A program made the position numbers and the translations under genes. Below the pieces are notes generated by a model, which was not told where the DNA came from, made no database searches, and was given only the letters and a program-made list of their open reading frames with translations. 64,000 nt of DNA from Streptomyces sp. NBC_00285 (GTDB lineage Bacteria > Actinomycetota > Actinomycetes > Streptomycetales > Streptomycetaceae): positions 4,402,001-4,466,000 of the forward strand of contig NZ_CP108055.1 of the NCBI RefSeq assembly GCF_036174265.1, in the 5' to 3' direction. The first letter of the stretch is position 1, and the number at the start of each line of letters is the position of its first letter. This document shows positions 9,287 through 18,941 of the stretch, one piece after another.

Positions 9287-9841
9287 CTACTGGCCCCGCT
9301 GCTTCCTCTTGGCCGCCGCGATGGCCCGGTCCGACTCCCGCCGGTCCTGCTGCTCCCGCAGCGTCTGCCGCTTGTCGTACTCCTTCTTGCCTCGCGCGAG
9401 GGCGATCTCGGCCTTGGCCCGGCCGTTGAGGAAGTACAGGGCGAGCGGCACGATCGTGTGGCCCGTCTCCTGGAGCTTCGACTCCAGCTTGTCGATCTCC
9501 TCCCGGTGCAGCAGCAGCTTGCGCTTGCGGCGGGCGGAGTGGTTGGTCCAACTGCCCTGGTGGTACTCCGGGATGTGGGCGTTGTGCAGCCACGCCTCGC
9601 CCTGGTCGATCTGGACGAAGCCGTCGGTCAGCGAGGTCCGCCCCTCACGCAGCGACTTGACCTCGGTCCCGGTGAGGACGAGTCCGGCCTCGTAGGTGTC
9701 GACGATCGCGTAGTCGTGCCGGGCCTTCTTGTTCTGGGCGACCAGCTTCCGCTTGCCGCCCTTCTGCCCGTCCTCGGCCTTGCCGCCCCCGCCGGCCTGC
9801 TTCGGCTGGGACTCCTTCGGTACGTACATTCCCTTGCTCAT
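9287..9841 (-). CDS. smpB: SsrA-binding protein SmpB
   Basis: About 184 residues. The OB-fold core is plain: [53 protein letters not shown], and the basic C-terminal tail [20 protein letters not shown] that occupies the mRNA channel of the stalled ribosome. A Gly/Lys-rich N-terminal extension of about 35 residues precedes the core. The start is uncertain: ATG codons at 9853, 9841 and 9829 are in frame and none has a strong ribosome-binding site. 9841 is used here, and homologues are often annotated from MYVPKE (9829). It lies directly upstream of ssrA on the same strand, the usual partnership for trans-translation. Confidence 0.95.
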   Translation of the reverse strand: MSKGMYVPKESQPKQAGGGGKAEDGQKGGKRKLVAQNKKARHDYAIVDTYEAGLVLTGTEVKSLREGRTSLTDGFVQIDQGEAWLHNAHIPEYHQGSWTNHSARRKRKLLLHREEIDKLESKLQETGHTIVPLALYFLNGRAKAEIALARGKKEYDKRQTLREQQDRRESDRAIAAAKRKQRGQ

Positions 9842-9974
9842 AGTGCTGACCATTTTCGCACTACGAGGGGGCCTGGAGACCAGTGCTTATCGGCGGGGCG
9901 GTCGGTAGGCCTCTACAGGGACAGGGACAGGGGCAGGGTGCCGGGATGCCGCTCCCCCGCGCCGCCGCGACCTC

Positions 9975-11150
9975 TCAGTCGCCCAGCCCTCCGAGCACCG
10001 TCTCCGCCTGCTGAAGAGCTCCCGTGTCGGCCTCCAGGTCCGGGGTGATGCCCCGCCCGTCGACACCTCGCCCCGACGGAGTCCGGTAGTGCCCCACGGT
10101 CAGCTCGGCGACCGACCCGTCCGGCAGCCGGCTGGGCATCTGCACCGACCCCTTGCCGAAGGTCCTGGACCCCACGACCACCGCGCGCCCACGGTCCTGC
10201 AGCGCCCCGGTGAGAAGCTCCGCCGCGCTCATCGTCCCGCCGTCGACGAGAGCGACCAACGCCCTGGTCGTGTCCCCGCCCGGCTCGGCGTGCAGCGCCT
10301 GCTGCTCCCCTTCGACGTCGTACGTCGCGACCAGCCCCCCGTCGAGGAAGGCGGACGCGGTGGTGACGGCCTCGGTGACCAGACCGCCGGAGTTCCCGCG
10401 CAGGTCGAGGACGACCCCGCCGCCGGCCGGAGCCTGACGCACGGCGTCACGGACCTGGTCCCCGACGCCCTTGGTGAACGAGCCGATCCTGATGACGGTG
10501 ATCCCGCCGGCGAGCTCTCGAACGGTGACCGAGTCCGTGGACAGCCGAGCGCGCCGCACGGTCTGCGTCCACGCGTGTGTGCCGCGTTGCAGGCCGAGCC
10601 GGACCGCCGTACCGGCCGCCGCGTCCGTGGCGTCACCGCGCAGTAAGGAGACCACGTCGGTGACCGGCTGCCCGTCGACCTTCTCCCCGTCGACGCTGCG
10701 CAGCCGGTCGCCCTTGCGGATCCCGGCGGCCGCCGCGGGCGACCGGGAGCTCACCTTGGTCACTTCGATACGGCCGTCCCGCTCGCGCCGTGCCCACAGG
10801 CCGACGCCGGTGTACTCGCCGTCGAGGGCCTCCTCGAACTCCTCGTACTCGCCACGGGAGTAGACGGCCCCCCAGCGGTCCCCGCTGCGGCTGACGGCAC
10901 GCTCGGCGGCCTCCATCGGGGACTTGCCGTCGGCCATGGCCGCCTCGGCCGCCGCGGCCACGTCCTCGTGACGATCCGCGACGGAAGCGGCCGAACGGGC
11001 CAGGTCCGGGGAGGATTTCCGGTCGCCGCGGTCGGTCTCGGGGAAGGAGCCGGTCGCCGCGCCGGCGACCAGGACGCTCGCGAACACCAATGTCAGGGCC
11101 GCCCCGCGGCGGATGCGGCGGGGCTGACAGAACAGGTCTCGTCCCGACAT
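9975..11150 (-). CDS. S41-family PDZ-containing C-terminal processing protease
   Basis: A 391-residue carboxy-terminal processing peptidase. A signal peptide or membrane anchor lies at about residues 14-36 (RRGAALTLVFASVLVAGAA). A PDZ domain (about 130-215; YTGVGLWARR and AGIRKGDRLRSVDG) is followed by the S41 protease domain with LDLRGNSGGL, the catalytic Ser in GGTMSAAELLTGAL, and the catalytic Lys in SRTFGKGSVQ. It should act outside the membrane on unfolded or C-terminally exposed substrates. The ATG at 11150 (MSGRDLF) is chosen because the next upstream start adds an unconserved basic stretch; no good SD is visible. It is the next gene after ftsX on the same strand, about 70 bases away, and may be part of that transcription unit. 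Confidence 0.9.
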   Translation of the reverse strand: MSGRDLFCQPRRIRRGAALTLVFASVLVAGAATGSFPETDRGDRKSSPDLARSAASVADRHEDVAAAAEAAMADGKSPMEAAERAVSRSGDRWGAVYSRGEYEEFEEALDGEYTGVGLWARRERDGRIEVTKVSSRSPAAAAGIRKGDRLRSVDGEKVDGQPVTDVVSLLRGDATDAAAGTAVRLGLQRGTHAWTQTVRRARLSTDSVTVRELAGGITVIRIGSFTKGVGDQVRDAVRQAPAGGGVVLDLRGNSGGLVTEAVTTASAFLDGGLVATYDVEGEQQALHAEPGGDTTRALVALVDGGTMSAAELLTGALQDRGRAVVVGSRTFGKGSVQMPSRLPDGSVAELTVGHYRTPSGRGVDGRGITPDLEADTGALQQAETVLGGLGD

Positions 11151-11218
11151 GCCGGTGAGTCTAGGACAACGCAAGAGGGCCGCACGGCTGGTTGACCGTA
11201 CGGCCCTCTTGGCGTGTG

Positions 11219-12136
11219 TCACACCTTCAGGTACTTGCGCAGCGCGAAGAACGCGGCCAACGCGGGCATCAGCACGCTCGCGGCGAGGATGAGCGGCAGC
11301 TTCGTCAGTACGGCGTCCCAGCCCAGGAAGTTGATCAGGTTGAGCTTCGTGGACAGGGCCATGCCGTGGTCGATGGTGAAGTACCGGCCGACGACCAGGA
11401 AGACACAGGCGAGCCCGCCGCCGATCGCACCGGCGACGGCGGCCTCCATGATGAACGGTGCCTGGATGTAGAACCCGGACGCGCCCACGAGCCGCATGAT
11501 CCCGGTCTCCCGCCGACGGCTGAACGCCGAGACGCGCACCGTGTTGACGATCAGCAGCAGGGCGACGATCAGCATGAGCGCCATGACACCGAGCGCGGCC
11601 CGGTTCATCAGGTTCAGCAGCTCGAAGAGGTTGTCCAGGATGCCCTTCTGGTCCTGCACGGACTGCACCCCGTCACGCCCGTTGAAGGCGGTCGCGATGA
11701 CCTGGTACTTCTCCGGGTCCTTCAGCTTGATCCGGTACGACTCCTGCATCTGGTCCGGCGTGAGGGAGGCCGCCAGCGGGGAGTCGCCGAACTGCTCCTT
11801 GTAGTGCTTGTACGCCTGGTCCTGGGACTCGTGGATGACCGTCTCGACGACCGACATCTTCTTGAGGTCGGAGAGGATGTCCTTCTCCTGGTCCTCGGTG
11901 ACCGCGCCCTTGGCGCAGTTGGGGTCCGACTCGGCGTCGCTCTTGTTGCAGAGGAAGATCGAGACGTTGACCTTGTCGTACCAGTAGCCCTTCATGGCGC
12001 CGACCTGGTCGCTCATCAGGAGCGACCCGCCGAACAGGGCGAGCGACAGGGCGACGGAGACGATGACGGCGAACGTCATCGTCAGGTTGCGACGGAGACC
12101 GACACCGATCTCGGAGAGTACGAACTGGGCGCGCAT
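11219..12136 (-). CDS. ftsX: Cell-division ABC transporter permease FtsX
   Basis: 305 residues with the FtsX layout: a cytoplasmic N-terminus (FVLSEIGVGLRRN), TM1 at about 20-42, an extracellular loop of about 120 residues, then three TM helices between about 175 and 300 and a short basic tail. The extracellular loop contains a Cys pair (FLCNKSDAES...NCAKG). FtsX with FtsE does not transport a solute; it transmits ATP hydrolysis to peptidoglycan hydrolases outside the membrane. In Streptomyces it is linked to septation and spore formation. ftsE lies 42 bases upstream on the same strand, so the pair forms one operon. Length and order match other actinobacteria. Confidence 0.95.
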   Translation of the reverse strand: MRAQFVLSEIGVGLRRNLTMTFAVIVSVALSLALFGGSLLMSDQVGAMKGYWYDKVNVSIFLCNKSDAESDPNCAKGAVTEDQEKDILSDLKKMSVVETVIHESQDQAYKHYKEQFGDSPLAASLTPDQMQESYRIKLKDPEKYQVIATAFNGRDGVQSVQDQKGILDNLFELLNLMNRAALGVMALMLIVALLLIVNTVRVSAFSRRRETGIMRLVGASGFYIQAPFIMEAAVAGAIGGGLACVFLVVGRYFTIDHGMALSTKLNLINFLGWDAVLTKLPLILAASVLMPALAAFFALRKYLKV

Positions 12137-12178
12137 GGCGTCTTCTTCAGGCCTTTCCGTGGACTCGACGAACGGCGG

Positions 12179-12868
12179 TCAGTGCTGGTAGCCGTAGACA
12201 CCACGTGCCTGGTCACGGACGAGGCGGCCCTGCTCCAGCTCGATGACGCGCTTGCGCATCTGGTCCACGATGTTCTGGTCGTGCGTCGCCATCAGCACGG
12301 TCGTGCCCGTCCGGTTGATCCGGTCGAGCAGCTTCATGATGCCGACGGAGGTCTGCGGGTCGAGGTTGCCGGTGGGCTCGTCCGCGATCAGCAGCTTGGG
12401 CCGGTTCACGAAGGCCCGCGCGATGGCCACGCGCTGCTGCTCACCGCCGGACAGCTCGCCCGGCATCCGGTCCTCCTTGCCGCCGAGCCCGACGAGGTCG
12501 AGCACCTGCGGCACGGACTTGCGGATCTCGCCGCGCGACTTGCCGATGACCTCCTGCGCGAAGGCGACGTTCTCGGCGACGGTCTTGTTCGGCAGCAGCC
12601 GGAAGTCCTGGAACACCGTCCCCAGCTGGCGGCGCATCTGCGGCACCTTCCAGTTGGACAGGCGCGCGAGGTCCTTGCCCAGAACGTGCACCTGCCCCTG
12701 GCTGGTGCGCTCCTCGCGAAGCACCAGCCGCAGGAAGGTGGACTTTCCGGAGCCGGAGGACCCCACGAGGAACACGAACTCGCCCTTCTCCACTTCCAGG
12801 GACACATCCCTGAGTGCGGGGCGGGTCTGCTTGGGGTAGACCTTGGATACGTTGTCGAATCGGATCAC
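12179..12868 (-). CDS. ftsE: Cell-division ATP-binding protein FtsE
   Basis: 229 residues, all ABC ATPase: Walker [11 protein letters not shown]-loop [10 protein letters not shown], signature [14 protein letters not shown], Walker [13 protein letters not shown] and switch His in [10 protein letters not shown]. It starts at the GTG at 12868 ([12 protein letters not shown]), which gives the standard FtsE N-terminus; longer in-frame starts add non-conserved sequence. It is the cytoplasmic motor of FtsEX, coupled to FtsX encoded 42 bases downstream. The conserved [19 protein letters not shown] stretch is diagnostic of FtsE rather than of a LolD-type ATPase. Confidence 0.96.
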   Translation of the reverse strand: MIRFDNVSKVYPKQTRPALRDVSLEVEKGEFVFLVGSSGSGKSTFLRLVLREERTSQGQVHVLGKDLARLSNWKVPQMRRQLGTVFQDFRLLPNKTVAENVAFAQEVIGKSRGEIRKSVPQVLDLVGLGGKEDRMPGELSGGEQQRVAIARAFVNRPKLLIADEPTGNLDPQTSVGIMKLLDRINRTGTTVLMATHDQNIVDQMRKRVIELEQGRLVRDQARGVYGYQH

Positions 12869-13104
12869 GGATGCACCACGGTAGGCCGGGGGTAGATGAG
12901 CGTGACCATACGCGAATCGGGTGCGGCGGCGCAGGCACGGGTTGGGGTTGCGCATCGGATGGGCGGTTTTGTGCCCACCTGGAAGCCCACACTCTTCAAG
13001 TGCACAGGCAGCGCCCGGAGGAACCTGGCACAGTGGAGAAGGGAACGTTCTGCTACCCCTGAGCGTTCTGGTGTACGGAACCGTCGGCAAGAAGGGTGAC
13101 GCGC

Positions 13105-13296
13105 ATGACGTACGACCGCCTGGTGTGCGCAAACTGCGCTTCGCCCGTGAGTGAGGGCCGGTGCCACGTGTGCCGGGCGAACCGTGAGCGGCTGCAGCAG
13201 GAAAATCCCTTCGCGGGCCTGAACCCGATGGCTCTCATCGCGCTGCTCGCGATTCTGATCGCGGCCCTGGCACTGCTGGCGCACCAGACCGCCTGA
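13105..13296 (+). CDS. Small zinc-ribbon-like membrane protein
   Basis: A 63-residue protein with two CxxC pairs (CANC and CHVC, 12 residues apart) that could bind zinc, then a spacer ([15 protein letters not shown]) and one strongly hydrophobic C-terminal helix ([18 protein letters not shown]). The ATG at 13105 is preceded by AAGAAGGG at good spacing; the GTG at 13096 would leave no spacing. It is divergent from ftsE and followed at once by a strong hairpin, so it is a single-gene unit. Coding bias fits the genome. The topology suggests a cytosolic zinc knuckle on a membrane anchor; the function is unknown. Confidence 0.75.
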   Translation: MTYDRLVCANCASPVSEGRCHVCRANRERLQQENPFAGLNPMALIALLAILIAALALLAHQTA

Positions 13297-13314
13297 CGGC
13301 GGCCCAAGGACATA

Positions 13315-13352
13315 CGAAGGGCCCCGGAGCGACTTCGCTCCGGGGCCCTTCG
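13315..13352. terminator. Terminator between convergent genes
   Basis: A perfect hairpin with 16-18 base arms (13315-13332 with 13335-13352, GC-rich with a small TTCG-like loop) follows the small zinc-ribbon gene and faces the convergent LAETG surface-protein gene. It would terminate both. Confidence 0.85.
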
Positions 13353-13402
13353 CCGTACAGCATGCGCACATCAGGCTGATATGCGGCTACCGGGAGTCAC
13401 CT

Positions 13403-14029
13403 TCAGGCGGCAGCGCCACCGCGGCCGCTCGCGAGGCGCGGCAGGATGCGGAAGCCGATGCCACCGGCGATCATCGTCGCGGCACCGATGACCAGGAAGG
13501 TGGTCTGCGCGGCGCCGGTCTCGGCGAGCTGCGCGCCACCCGTGCCCTGGGCGGCGGTGTCCGTGCCGGTGTCGGTGAGGGCCGAGGAGCCCTCCTCCTG
13601 GGCGGAGGTGTCCGAGCCACCGTCGGGGTCGGCGTTGTTGCCGCCGGTGCCGTTACCGGTGCCCGAGCTGTCGGTCGGGTCGGCGGTCGGGTCGTCGGTG
13701 GGTTCGGTGGGTTCGTCGGTGGGCTCGGTCGGGTCGTCGGTGACCGGCGGCGTGACCGGGTCGGTCGGGAGGTCCGTCGACGGGTCCGTGGGCAGATCTG
13801 TCGACGGGTCGGTCGGCAGGTCCGTGGAAGGATCCGTCGGGATGTCGGTGGACGGGTCGGTCGGGTCGTCGCCGAGGCCGGTGTCGACGTTCACGGCGAC
13901 ACCGCTGTCGCCCACGTTCACGCCGATCTCCAGCGCGGATGCGGCGCCGGCAGCGGTCAGCGAGGCGCCGGCCGCGATTACGGCACCGGCGGCTATGCGC
14001 GCGATCCGGATGCGCGTCTTCTTCGTCAT
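13403..14029 (-). CDS. Sortase-anchored LAETG surface protein with Thr/Asp/Pro repeat stalk
   Basis: 208 residues. A signal peptide (about 1-33; basic start, then GAVIAAGASLTAAGAASA) precedes a short globular part (LEIGVNVGDSGVAVNVDTG). A low-complexity stalk follows with an eight-residue repeat PTDPSTDL present about four times, then PTEPTDEP and Gly/Asn-rich stretches. The C-terminus is a classical cell-wall sorting signal: LAETG, a hydrophobic helix (TTFLVIGAATMIAGGIGF), and a basic tail. LAxTG motifs are used by class E sortases in Streptomyces, so the mature protein is probably covalently attached to peptidoglycan. An SD-like GGGGG lies upstream. The function of the surface domain is unknown; the stalk may be glycosylated on Thr (inference). 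Confidence 0.88.
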   Translation of the reverse strand: MTKKTRIRIARIAAGAVIAAGASLTAAGAASALEIGVNVGDSGVAVNVDTGLGDDPTDPSTDIPTDPSTDLPTDPSTDLPTDPSTDLPTDPVTPPVTDDPTEPTDEPTEPTDDPTADPTDSSGTGNGTGGNNADPDGGSDTSAQEEGSSALTDTGTDTAAQGTGGAQLAETGAAQTTFLVIGAATMIAGGIGFRILPRLASGRGGAAA

Positions 14030-14270
14030 GTGGTTGCTACCCCCAGTAGCTCATCGTCAATGAGGCGGCGCTCGGGGCCGTGATCGACGGGGGAAGGTAG
14101 CTGTCTTCAAGTCCCCCGGTTCACATGCGCCCCAGAGATACGCATGCCACGCTTTACCTTTCCCATTTTTCAAAGCATCGTCAAGGCCGTTGCGCGTGCG
14201 ATGTCCAGGTAAGCGGTCTTTGCCGGGGAAAGCGGTCTGTGAGTGTGATGTAAAACCCAGACATAAAGCA
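14030..14270. other. Non-coding stretch upstream of the LAETG gene
   Basis: About 240 bases, locally less GC-rich than the surroundings (T-rich runs around 14150-14175). It should contain the promoter of the LAETG surface-protein gene. No gene, riboswitch fold or clear sigma-factor motif was recognised. Confidence 0.4.
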
Positions 14271-14295
14271 AACTGCCGCCCGGTGGGCGGCAGTT
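14271..14295 (-). terminator. Terminator downstream of prfB
   Basis: An 11-base perfect stem (AACTGCCGCCC, 14271-14281, with 14285-14295) and a GGT loop lie 26 bases after the prfB stop on the minus strand, with an AT-rich stretch beyond. This is a good intrinsic terminator. Confidence 0.8.
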
Positions 14296-14320
14296 GCGGG
14301 ACATTGTCAAGTCGACAAAG

Positions 14321-15427
14321 TTACTTCTCCTGCTGCTTGCGCCAGCGAATCCCGGCCTCCAGGAAGCCGTCGATCTCACCGTTGAAGACGGCCTCGGGGT
14401 TGCCGACCTCGAACTCGGTACGCAGGTCCTTGACCATCTGGTACGGGTGCAGGACGTACGAACGCATCTGGTTGCCCCAGGAGTTGCCGCCGTCGCCCTT
14501 GAGGGCGTCCATCTTGGCCTGCTCCTCCTGGCGGCGCCGGTCGAGCAGCTTGGCCTGCAGGACGTTCATCGCGGACGCCTTGTTCTGGATCTGCGACCGC
14601 TCGTTCTGGCAGGAGACGACGATGCCGGTGGGCAGGTGGGTGAGGCGCACCGCGGAGTCGGTGGTGTTCACGCCCTGGCCGCCGGGCCCGGAGGAGCGGT
14701 AGACGTCCACCCGCAGCTCGGACTCGTCGATCTCGATGTGGTCGGTCTTCTCGACCACGGGCAGGATCTCGACACCGGCGAAGGAGGTCTGGCGGCGCCC
14801 CTGGTTGTCGAAGGGCGAGATGCGCACCAGCCGGTGCGTGCCCTGCTCGACGGAGAGGGTGCCGTAGGCGTACGGGATCTGCACGGCGAAGGTGGTCGAC
14901 TTGATGCCGGCCTCTTCGGCGTACGAGGTCTCGTAGACCTCGGTCTTGTAGCCCTTCTGCTCCGCCCACCGCAGGTACATCCGCTGGAGCTTCTCGGCGA
15001 AGTCGGCGGCGTCGACGCCACCGGCCTCGGCACGGATGTTGACCAGCGCTTCGCGGGAGTCGTACTCACCGCTGAGCAGTGTCCGGACTTCCAGTTCGTC
15101 CAGTGCCTTCCTGACGGAGACGAGCTCGGACTCGGCCTCCGCGAGGGTGTCCGGGTCGTCCTCCTCCTGGGCCATCTCGAACAGCACGGAGAGATCATCG
15201 ATCCGGCCGCGCAGCGCGTCCGCCTTCCGGACCTCGGCCTGGAGGTGGGACAGCTTGCTGGTGATCTTCTGCGCCTCGTCCGGGTTGTCCCACAGGGACG
15301 GCGCGGCCGCCTGCTCCTCGAGCACGGCGATGTCTGCCCTCAGCTTGTCGAGGTCCAGAACGGCCTCGATCGACTCCATGGTCGAGGAGAGGGACTTGAG
15401 CTCTTCGGATACATCGACGACTGCCAC
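14321..15427 (-). CDS. prfB: Peptide chain release factor 2
   Basis: 368 residues. RF2 recognises UGA and UAA and triggers peptide release. The stop-codon recognition motif SPF is present ([15 protein letters not shown]), as is the catalytic loop [17 protein letters not shown]. The N-terminal helical domain (about 1-110) and length are normal. The start is GTG at 15427, with a GGAGG stretch close upstream. No in-frame UGA interrupts the first 30 codons, so the programmed +1 frameshift of E. coli prfB is absent here. It precedes no partner gene closely; pkaB ends about 75 bases upstream on the same strand. Confidence 0.97.
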   Translation of the reverse strand: MAVVDVSEELKSLSSTMESIEAVLDLDKLRADIAVLEEQAAAPSLWDNPDEAQKITSKLSHLQAEVRKADALRGRIDDLSVLFEMAQEEDDPDTLAEAESELVSVRKALDELEVRTLLSGEYDSREALVNIRAEAGGVDAADFAEKLQRMYLRWAEQKGYKTEVYETSYAEEAGIKSTTFAVQIPYAYGTLSVEQGTHRLVRISPFDNQGRRQTSFAGVEILPVVEKTDHIEIDESELRVDVYRSSGPGGQGVNTTDSAVRLTHLPTGIVVSCQNERSQIQNKASAMNVLQAKLLDRRRQEEQAKMDALKGDGGNSWGNQMRSYVLHPYQMVKDLRTEFEVGNPEAVFNGEIDGFLEAGIRWRKQQEK

Positions 15428-15502
15428 GCCCTCCAGCCTAACGGCTGTGGCAACCGACCACGTCCGGCCTCCACCGTCACCGGGGCTGCCGCCCCGGCCC
15501 GC

Positions 15503-16774
15503 TCACGGCGCAGCCGGCGCCGAGTTCTTCGTGTCCTGCGGCGACGCCCCCGCGTCGTCCCCGGACGTGGCCGCCCACACCCCGGCCCCCGCAGCGGCCA
15601 CCAGCACCAGGGCGGCGGCCCCGACGGCCAGCCTGCGCCGCCGTGTGGTCGCCCGGTGCCGGGCTGATCCCGGCCGGGGCGCCCCGGCGGGCCTCGGCAC
15701 CCGGGCCGTCCCGCGCGCACCCCCGGCCAGTTCGTCCGGTCCCGGCACCCTCATCGACGTGTGCGTGTCCCGGTTGGAGTCGGCGGGCTTCGCTCCCGGC
15801 ACCAACGGCACGGCTCCCCGCCGCACCGGGCGCCCGGAGGACCCGGCCCCCTCGGCCGAACCCGGGCCCGGTGCGGTGTCCGCCGTGTCCTCCCCGTCCT
15901 GCCCTTCCTCCAGCTCCGCGTCCGGTTCGTCCACGTCCAACGGCGGCATCCCGACCAGCAGCGGCTGCAGCTCCCGCAACCGCGCTCCCAGCTCGGACGC
16001 CCGCAGCCGGGAGGCCGGCGCCTTCGCCAGGCACTGCACCATCAGCTGCCACAGCTCATCGGGGATCCCCGGAAGCGGAACCACCGTCTCCGTCACATGC
16101 CTTCGCAGCACCGCTCCCGGATGGCCGCCCCCGAACGGCGTGAACCCGGCCAGCAGCTCGTACAGGACGGTCGCGAGGGCGTAGATGTCCACGGACGCGC
16201 GCGGCGGCAGGCCCTCGACGATCTCCGGCGCCAGATAGTCCGGCGTACCGATGATCTTCGTGGCCCGGGTCCTTCGCGGCGAGTCGATGAGCTTCGCCAC
16301 GCCGAAGTCGGTCAGCAGCGCCGGGTGCGAGCCCCCGGGCCCCAGCGGCCCCTGCATGTCCAGCAGGATGTTCTCCGGCTTCACGTCCCGGTGCACGACC
16401 CCGGCCGCGTGCGCGGCGGCCAGCCCGTCCGCGACGTCGGCCACGATCGCCGCCGCCGCCTCGGGCGCGAGCCGCTTCTCACGGTCGAGCCGGGTGCGCA
16501 GGTCGGTCCCCCGGACCAGGTCCATGACGAGCGCGAGGTCGTTGCCGTCGACCACGAGGTCGCGTACGGAGACCACGTGCGGATGCTCGAGACCGAGCAG
16601 CGCCGTGCGCTCCTGCACGAAGCGGCCGACGAGTTCCTGGTCGGACGCGAGATCCTCGCGCAGCAGCTTGACGGCGACGGGCCCCTCGGGTCCCTCGCCC
16701 AGCCACACCGTGCCGGCGCTGCCCCGCCCCAGGATCTGGTTGGCGGTGTACCGGCTACCGATCTTCCGTGCCAA
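15503..16774 (-). CDS. pkaB: Transmembrane Ser/Thr protein kinase PkaB
   Basis: 423 residues. The Hanks-type kinase domain (about 8-270) has the P-loop ILGRGSAGTVW, catalytic Lys in VAVKLLRE, HRDVKPENILL, DFG in LLTDFGVAKL, and APE in DYLAPEIVEG. An acidic, then Pro/Arg-rich, linker (about 290-375) follows, with one membrane helix (about 380-402; RRRRLAVGAAALVLVAAAGAGVWA) and a short extracellular tail without PASTA domains. The start is a rare TTG at 16774, supported by AGGAG five bases upstream and by the conserved kinase N-terminus. It sits just downstream of pkaA on the same strand, the order known in S. coelicolor. Substrates are not known from sequence. Confidence 0.88.
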   Translation of the reverse strand: MARKIGSRYTANQILGRGSAGTVWLGEGPEGPVAVKLLREDLASDQELVGRFVQERTALLGLEHPHVVSVRDLVVDGNDLALVMDLVRGTDLRTRLDREKRLAPEAAAAIVADVADGLAAAHAAGVVHRDVKPENILLDMQGPLGPGGSHPALLTDFGVAKLIDSPRRTRATKIIGTPDYLAPEIVEGLPPRASVDIYALATVLYELLAGFTPFGGGHPGAVLRRHVTETVVPLPGIPDELWQLMVQCLAKAPASRLRASELGARLRELQPLLVGMPPLDVDEPDAELEEGQDGEDTADTAPGPGSAEGAGSSGRPVRRGAVPLVPGAKPADSNRDTHTSMRVPGPDELAGGARGTARVPRPAGAPRPGSARHRATTRRRRLAVGAAALVLVAAAGAGVWAATSGDDAGASPQDTKNSAPAAP

Positions 16775-16879
16775 AACTGCTCCTACGGACGCGTGTTGTC
16801 GCTAAAACTACGCGCCGGAAGAGCCAACCTTCACCGCGGAGACGGAAATCACCCGCTGGGTGTCGACAAATCTCCAGAC

Positions 16880-18610
<1,731 letters not shown>

Positions 18611-18941
18611 GTCATGCACTCCCTGCTGCTTGCTGTCGTTCCGATCCACTGTAGTGCCGCTCTCCCAAGGCACTACGTATGTGTTGCCCGGCACGTTCGA
18701 AGGGAAGACGCTCCGTCCGGTCTCCCGGTTGCCGGGCGTTGACGTGACCGATCTCAAGTGATCATCGGCGCGGCACTGGTCAGGCACTTTTAGGGGCAGA
18801 GCTGACCAATCAAGATCACTTGCCCTCGGGTGACGGGCGCGTTGTCAGTGGCAGGTGCGAGGATGCTTTCCGTCAAGGCCGACGAACTTGGGCGCGTGCT
18901 TGTCCGCGAACTTGTCCGCGCAGAAGGGACCGCTGACGGCG
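18611..18941. promoter_or_regulatory. Divergent promoter region between pkaA and the FHA/FtsK gene
   Basis: 330 bases without a gene. It contains nested inverted repeats: an outer pair CAAGTGATC (18755-18763) and GATCACTTG (18814-18822), and an inner pair TGGTCAG (18777-18783) and CTGACCA (18802-18808). The outer-to-inner spacing is unequal (13 and 5 bases), so two independent operators or a cruciform-like element are both possible. An SD-like AGAAGGGA precedes the ATG at 18942. Confidence 0.5.

Noticed and set aside
15300..15427. Programmed frameshift site of RF2
   Set aside because: Sought because many prfB genes have an in-frame UGA near codon 26; none is present, and the frame is continuous.
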